Below are positions 60,742 to 64,000 of a stretch of 64,000 nucleotides of DNA, one piece after another. The position numbers were made by a program, and so were the translations under genes. The notes beneath the pieces were generated by a model. The model made no database searches and was not told the origin of the DNA. It saw only the letters and a list, made by a program, of their open reading frames with translations. Every line of letters begins with the position of its first letter. Position 1 is the first letter of the stretch. The DNA is from Melioribacter sp. (GTDB lineage: Bacteria; Bacteroidota; Ignavibacteria; Ignavibacteriales; Melioribacteraceae), in NCBI GenBank assembly GCA_023250955.1, contig JAHEZQ010000007.1, positions 1-64,000 on the forward strand. The letters are read 5' to 3'.

Positions 60742-60768
60742 CCGTTTCACCTTTCACGTCTCACGTTT
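60742..60768. repeat. degenerate 7-base tandem repeat
   Basis: Four consecutive 7-base units of the form CACGTTT (one partial: CCGTTT, then CACCTTT, CACGTCT and CACGTTT) lie between the possible HEPN-like gene and the GH92 gene stop codon. It is a short tandem repeat of the kind found in intergenic gaps. Confidence 0.55.
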
Positions 60769-63101
60769 TATTTACTCATCGAATACGGTTCAGAATTTTT
60801 ATCAACAGCCCAATTTTTATTTGGTTCAGACTGCATAATAAATTTCAATTCCCCGCCGTTAACAATTTCTTTATGTGTTAGATAACTTCTATCAATACTT
60901 TTACCGTTAAGCCAAACTTCTTTTATATAGATATTTTTCTCGGAAAGATTTTCTGCTGTAATATTAAATTTCTTTCCATTCTCTAAATTAATTATTGCTT
61001 TATCAACACAAGGACTTCCGATAACATATTCATTGCTTCCCGGTGCAACGGGATAAAATCCCATCGCACTGAAAATATACCACGCAGACATTTGTCCGCA
61101 GTCATCGTTCCCGCATAAACCGTGCGGTTCCGGTTTGTACATTGTGTTCACAATTTGATGAATGCGTTCTTGCGCTTTCCACGGCGCGCCGGCAAAATTA
61201 TACATGTACGGCACATGGTGAGACGGTTCGTTACCGTGAACATAATTGCCGATCATTCCGACTTTTGTTACATCCTCGCTTTCGCCAAAATATTTTTCGG
61301 GCAGATCAACTGTGAAAAGTGAATCGAGCCATGTTACAAGTTTTTCTTTCCCGCCGAGAAGCTGAATAAATCCTTTCACATCGTGCGGAACATATAAAGA
61401 ATAATTCCATGCGTTGCCTTCAATATATCCTTGGTTAACTACGCTTAACGGATCAAACGGAATTTTAAATGTTCCATCAGATTTCTTTGCACGCAGGTAA
61501 TGAGTTTCTTTGTCAAAAATATTTTTGTAACTGTTAGCGCGTTTCAAAAATTCATCGACTTCTTTTTTCTTACCAAGCTTTTCTGCCATTTTGTAAATCG
61601 TCCAATCATCATAAGCGTACTCCAAAGTTTTTGATGCGGAGTTCGAGCTCAAATCTTCCGGCACGTATCCAAATTTTTTGTACACGCCAATTCCATCATA
61701 CAAATCATAATTGGCGCTGGCAGTAACTGCTTCAAACGCTTTGTTCACATCAAATCCGCTGATGTTCTTCATATAAGCATCTACAATAACCGGAACGGCA
61801 TGGTAACCGATCATGCACCAATTCTCATTTGCCCAGTGAGACCAAACCGGCAATATTTTATGTACACTCTGTTCGTAATGCGCAAGCATTGAGTTAACAA
61901 TATCGCTCGTGCGTTTTTGCTGAATGATTGTGTAAAGCGGATGAAGTGCGCGGTAAGTATCCCACAAAGAAAAAGTTGTATAATCTGTAAACTTGTTTGA
62001 CTGATGAATGTTCTGATCCAACCCGCGGTATTCTCCGTTCACATCGGAAAAAATATTTGGATTCAAGAAGCTGTGATACATCGCCGTATAAAAATTTATT
62101 TTTCTCTCTTCGCTCGCTTCAATTGTAATTTTAGAAAGTTCTTTGTTCCATTTTTCTTTTGCTTGATCTTTAACTTTTTCAAAATCCCAGCCTGGTATTT
62201 CTGCTTTAAGATTTTCAATTGCGTTCTTTGTACTTACTCCGCTTAGTGCAACTTTAACTAAAATTACTTCTCCGTTTTCCGTTTCAAAGTTGAATGCACA
62301 TTTTACTTTGCGTCCCGCTCGTTCGGGAAAATTTTCGTTCTGATTGAACTTGCGCCAGAATCCGCCATAAACACTTTGTTCATAGTTACGCAATTGATAA
62401 GATTTTATCGGCTTCGAAAATTCCATTGCAAAATAAACGTATCGCGTTCGCGCCCATCCGTTTGTTTGGCGGAATCCGGTAACAAGTTTATTGTTTTCTA
62501 CTCGAACGGAAGACCATACAACTTTTCCGTCATAATTATAGATGCCGGAAGTCAGATCGAGAATTATATGTGCGTCATTCGTTTTAGGAAATTTGTATTT
62601 GTGAAATCCAACCCGTTCGCTCGCAGTTAATTCTACATCTATATTATCGTCATCAAGATGAACAGCATAATAGCCCGGGTTTGCTTTTTCATTTGCATGA
62701 GAAAATCTTGATCTGTATCCGCTACCAGGAATTTCTTTTGTTCCGGGATTTAATTTCAACTTTCCAATCGTCGGCATAATTAGAAAATCGCCAAGATCCG
62801 AATGACCGGTTCCATTCATGTGCGTGTGGGAAAAACCTACAATTGTTTTGTCTGCATACTGATATCCCGCGCAATATTTATAAACATCCGGGTTGTAGCC
62901 TTTGCCGTAACTATACAAAACAGAATCCGTTTCGGGACTAAGCTGCACCATTCCAAATGGAACTGCCGCACCGGGATATGTGTGCCCCATATCGTCTGTG
63001 CCGATAAACGGATTTACATAATCGTAAGGGGTTTTTGTTTTGTTTTGTGCGAAGAGACTAAATGAAATAATTAATGCGGTTATAAGAAATTTTATTTTCA
63101 T
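60768..63101 (-). CDS. exported GH92 family alpha-mannosidase
   Basis: 777 residues with a signal peptide ending near Leu-Phe-Ala-Gln. GH92 features: YVNPFIGTDDMGHTYPGAAVPFGMVQLSPET at the start of the chain, FSHTHMNGTGHSDLGDFL, TFSLWDTYRALHPL in the (alpha/alpha)6 part, and GNDDCGQMSAWYIFSAMGFYPVAPGS near the C-terminus. Family enzymes are calcium-dependent exo-alpha-mannosidases, mostly alpha-1,2. The length fits. A periplasmic or surface location fits glycan use. No other glycan-degradation gene is adjacent. Confidence 0.95.
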   Translation of the reverse strand: MKIKFLITALIISFSLFAQNKTKTPYDYVNPFIGTDDMGHTYPGAAVPFGMVQLSPETDSVLYSYGKGYNPDVYKYCAGYQYADKTIVGFSHTHMNGTGHSDLGDFLIMPTIGKLKLNPGTKEIPGSGYRSRFSHANEKANPGYYAVHLDDDNIDVELTASERVGFHKYKFPKTNDAHIILDLTSGIYNYDGKVVWSSVRVENNKLVTGFRQTNGWARTRYVYFAMEFSKPIKSYQLRNYEQSVYGGFWRKFNQNENFPERAGRKVKCAFNFETENGEVILVKVALSGVSTKNAIENLKAEIPGWDFEKVKDQAKEKWNKELSKITIEASEERKINFYTAMYHSFLNPNIFSDVNGEYRGLDQNIHQSNKFTDYTTFSLWDTYRALHPLYTIIQQKRTSDIVNSMLAHYEQSVHKILPVWSHWANENWCMIGYHAVPVIVDAYMKNISGFDVNKAFEAVTASANYDLYDGIGVYKKFGYVPEDLSSNSASKTLEYAYDDWTIYKMAEKLGKKKEVDEFLKRANSYKNIFDKETHYLRAKKSDGTFKIPFDPLSVVNQGYIEGNAWNYSLYVPHDVKGFIQLLGGKEKLVTWLDSLFTVDLPEKYFGESEDVTKVGMIGNYVHGNEPSHHVPYMYNFAGAPWKAQERIHQIVNTMYKPEPHGLCGNDDCGQMSAWYIFSAMGFYPVAPGSNEYVIGSPCVDKAIINLENGKKFNITAENLSEKNIYIKEVWLNGKSIDRSYLTHKEIVNGGELKFIMQSEPNKNWAVDKNSEPYSMSK

Positions 63102-63123
63102 GTTTACCCTTTGGGGAAATGGA

Positions 63124-63160
63124 ACGCTGATGACGCTGATCTAACTGATTTACGCTGATA
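63124..63160. repeat. degenerate 9-base tandem repeat
   Basis: Four units of 9 bases: ACGCTGATG, ACGCTGATC, TAACTGATT and TACGCTGAT. It lies in the gap between the GH92 gene and the nucleoside kinase gene and resembles dispersed GCTGAT repeats found in intergenic regions of related genomes. Confidence 0.6.
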
Positions 63161-63210
63161 ATTCCTTAAATGAATATTGTCTATTCACCTTATGCTCTTC
63201 GTTCTACACT

Positions 63211-64000
63211 CTAATGATATTCCATCGTACTTCCGCCGATGAACTCTCGCAATACCGAGTCGCCCGGAACTGGTGTATCGTCTTCTACCGGATCAATTGC
63301 TTCAAGCATTTTTCGAACACGGGCAGCGCGTGTATATGCGTCTTCTCTAAGCGGATCGTTTTCGTATTTCTTTTCCCATTCGGCAAAATGAGTTAGAAGT
63401 TTAGGTCGGTATAACGAAACCTCATACGGCATCGAAGTATTAACTATATAATCTGCTGTGTTGCTGTAAGGAAGAATATTTCTTTTTTCTGATGCACGCA
63501 CATAATGCCAATGTAATAAAGTTTGTTCGGTATTGTATGCGCGATGAACAGAATCTCTCAACATGCGGCGTATCAAACGTAAATCAGTCCAGCGTATATA
63601 TTCTCCGTTCGGCATTTTCATCTGCAGCAATGGTTCTAAGTAGAGTTTAAATTTTTGTGATGCTGGAATTTCTTTGCTGAACTCCGGAAATAATCCGTGA
63701 AGACTATCAATCAGCAAAACCTCATGATCGTGTATCTGAAGCGGTGTGCTGTCCGCTGATCTTTTCCCGCTCTTGAAATCATAATAAGGAATTCTTACTT
63801 CTTCTCCTGCTGCAAGCCGTTTTAAGTGTTCATTTATTAAATCAAGATCAAGAGCTTGCGGCGTTTCAAAATCATAATCACCAAATTCATCTTTAGGATG
63901 CATTTCAAGATCAAAGAAATAATTATCAACAACAAGAGGAACAAAACTCATTCCACTTTTTTTCAAGCGTTGTTCAAGTTTCATTGTTGTAGTTGTTTTG
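63211..64000 (-). CDS. nucleoside (uridine-type) kinase, C-terminal part, cut by window edge
   Basis: The reading frame stays open to the window end. The codons before an internal ATG at 63984 encode Lys-Thr-Thr-Thr-Thr, the end of a P-loop (GKTT), so the real start lies outside. Downstream are VVDNYFFD (the phosphoacceptor Asp region of uridine kinase), PYYDFKSGKR and IDSLHGLFPEF, then a C-terminal part typical of long Bacteroidota nucleoside kinases. Its missing front probably includes the rest of the P-loop. It would phosphorylate uridine or a related nucleoside. Confidence 0.8.
   Translation of the reverse strand, partial: KTTTTMKLEQRLKKSGMSFVPLVVDNYFFDLEMHPKDEFGDYDFETPQALDLDLINEHLKRLAAGEEVRIPYYDFKSGKRSADSTPLQIHDHEVLLIDSLHGLFPEFSKEIPASQKFKLYLEPLLQMKMPNGEYIRWTDLRLIRRMLRDSVHRAYNTEQTLLHWHYVRASEKRNILPYSNTADYIVNTSMPYEVSLYRPKLLTHFAEWEKKYENDPLREDAYTRAARVRKMLEAIDPVEDDTPVPGDSVLREFIGGSTMEYH

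Noticed and set aside
63982-63984. ATG as the true start of the nucleoside kinase
   Set aside because: Codons before it encode the end of a P-loop (Lys-Thr-Thr), so the gene continues past the window edge.
1-64000. tRNA, rRNA, CRISPR, prophage and insertion-sequence genes
   Set aside because: I looked for cloverleaf-like sequences, direct-repeat arrays with spacers, transposases, integrases and phage structural genes and saw none.

Overview
The window looks like a chromosomal segment from an AT-rich Gram-negative bacterium of the Bacteroidota/Chlorobi/Ignavibacteriota group, most likely Ignavibacteria. The main evidence is a secreted Kelch-like protein ending in a type IX secretion sorting domain of the 'QNYPNPFNP' kind (42467-43744). 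PorT/OmpA-type outer-membrane proteins, a GH92 mannosidase, a DUF4922 protein and a PEGA-domain protein kinase fit the same group. Family names come from recalled motifs and domain order; no database search was possible. I see no rRNA, tRNA, CRISPR array, insertion sequence or phage gene.

Layout. 1-3.5 kb (minus): start of a membrane protein cut by the window edge, preceded by a sigma-54-like promoter, then an NtrC-type regulator and its histidine kinase. 3.6-11.3 kb (plus): TMEM175-type channel, M1 peptidase, half-size TauE/SafE protein, DMT transporter, a YncE-like propeller fused to a phosphatase, and a PfkB kinase. 11.4-19.4 kb (mixed): OmpA protein, isomerase-like protein, a DUF362/DUF6599 pair, a cupin, a YgiD dioxygenase and a secreted four-repeat protein. 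19.6-27.1 kb: nitrite/NO module with a NapH-like ferredoxin protein divergent from nirK (lipoprotein with a fused cytochrome c), nirV, an SCO protein, Ric/YtfE and a small haem-oxidase-like membrane protein, ending with an Rrf2 (NsrR-like) regulator. 27.2-31.3 kb: secreted Lys/Ala 11-residue-repeat protein, OmpR-type two-component pair and two small beta-barrels. 33.6-38.2 kb (minus): kinase, sigma-54 regulator, STAS protein and response-regulator/PP2C phosphatase; a second STAS gene lies at 40.7 kb. 41.6-47.8 kb (minus): compact five-gene set of lipoprotein, GAF-sigma-54 activator, PEGA Ser/Thr kinase, T9SS Kelch protein and DUF5683 protein. 47.9-64 kb: mostly metabolic and housekeeping enzymes, a conserved 600-residue protein I cannot name, a possible HEPN-like accessory gene, GH92, and a nucleoside kinase cut by the right edge.

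The dominant theme is signalling to the envelope: three sigma-54 activators, four histidine kinases or kinase-linked pathways, two STAS proteins, one PP2C phosphatase and one Ser/Thr kinase. The strongest candidates for undescribed biology are the five-gene kinase/sigma-54/T9SS operon with a possible small RNA at its downstream end, the partner-switch operon with no visible anti-sigma kinase, and the hendecad-repeat secreted protein next to a possibly leaderless response regulator.
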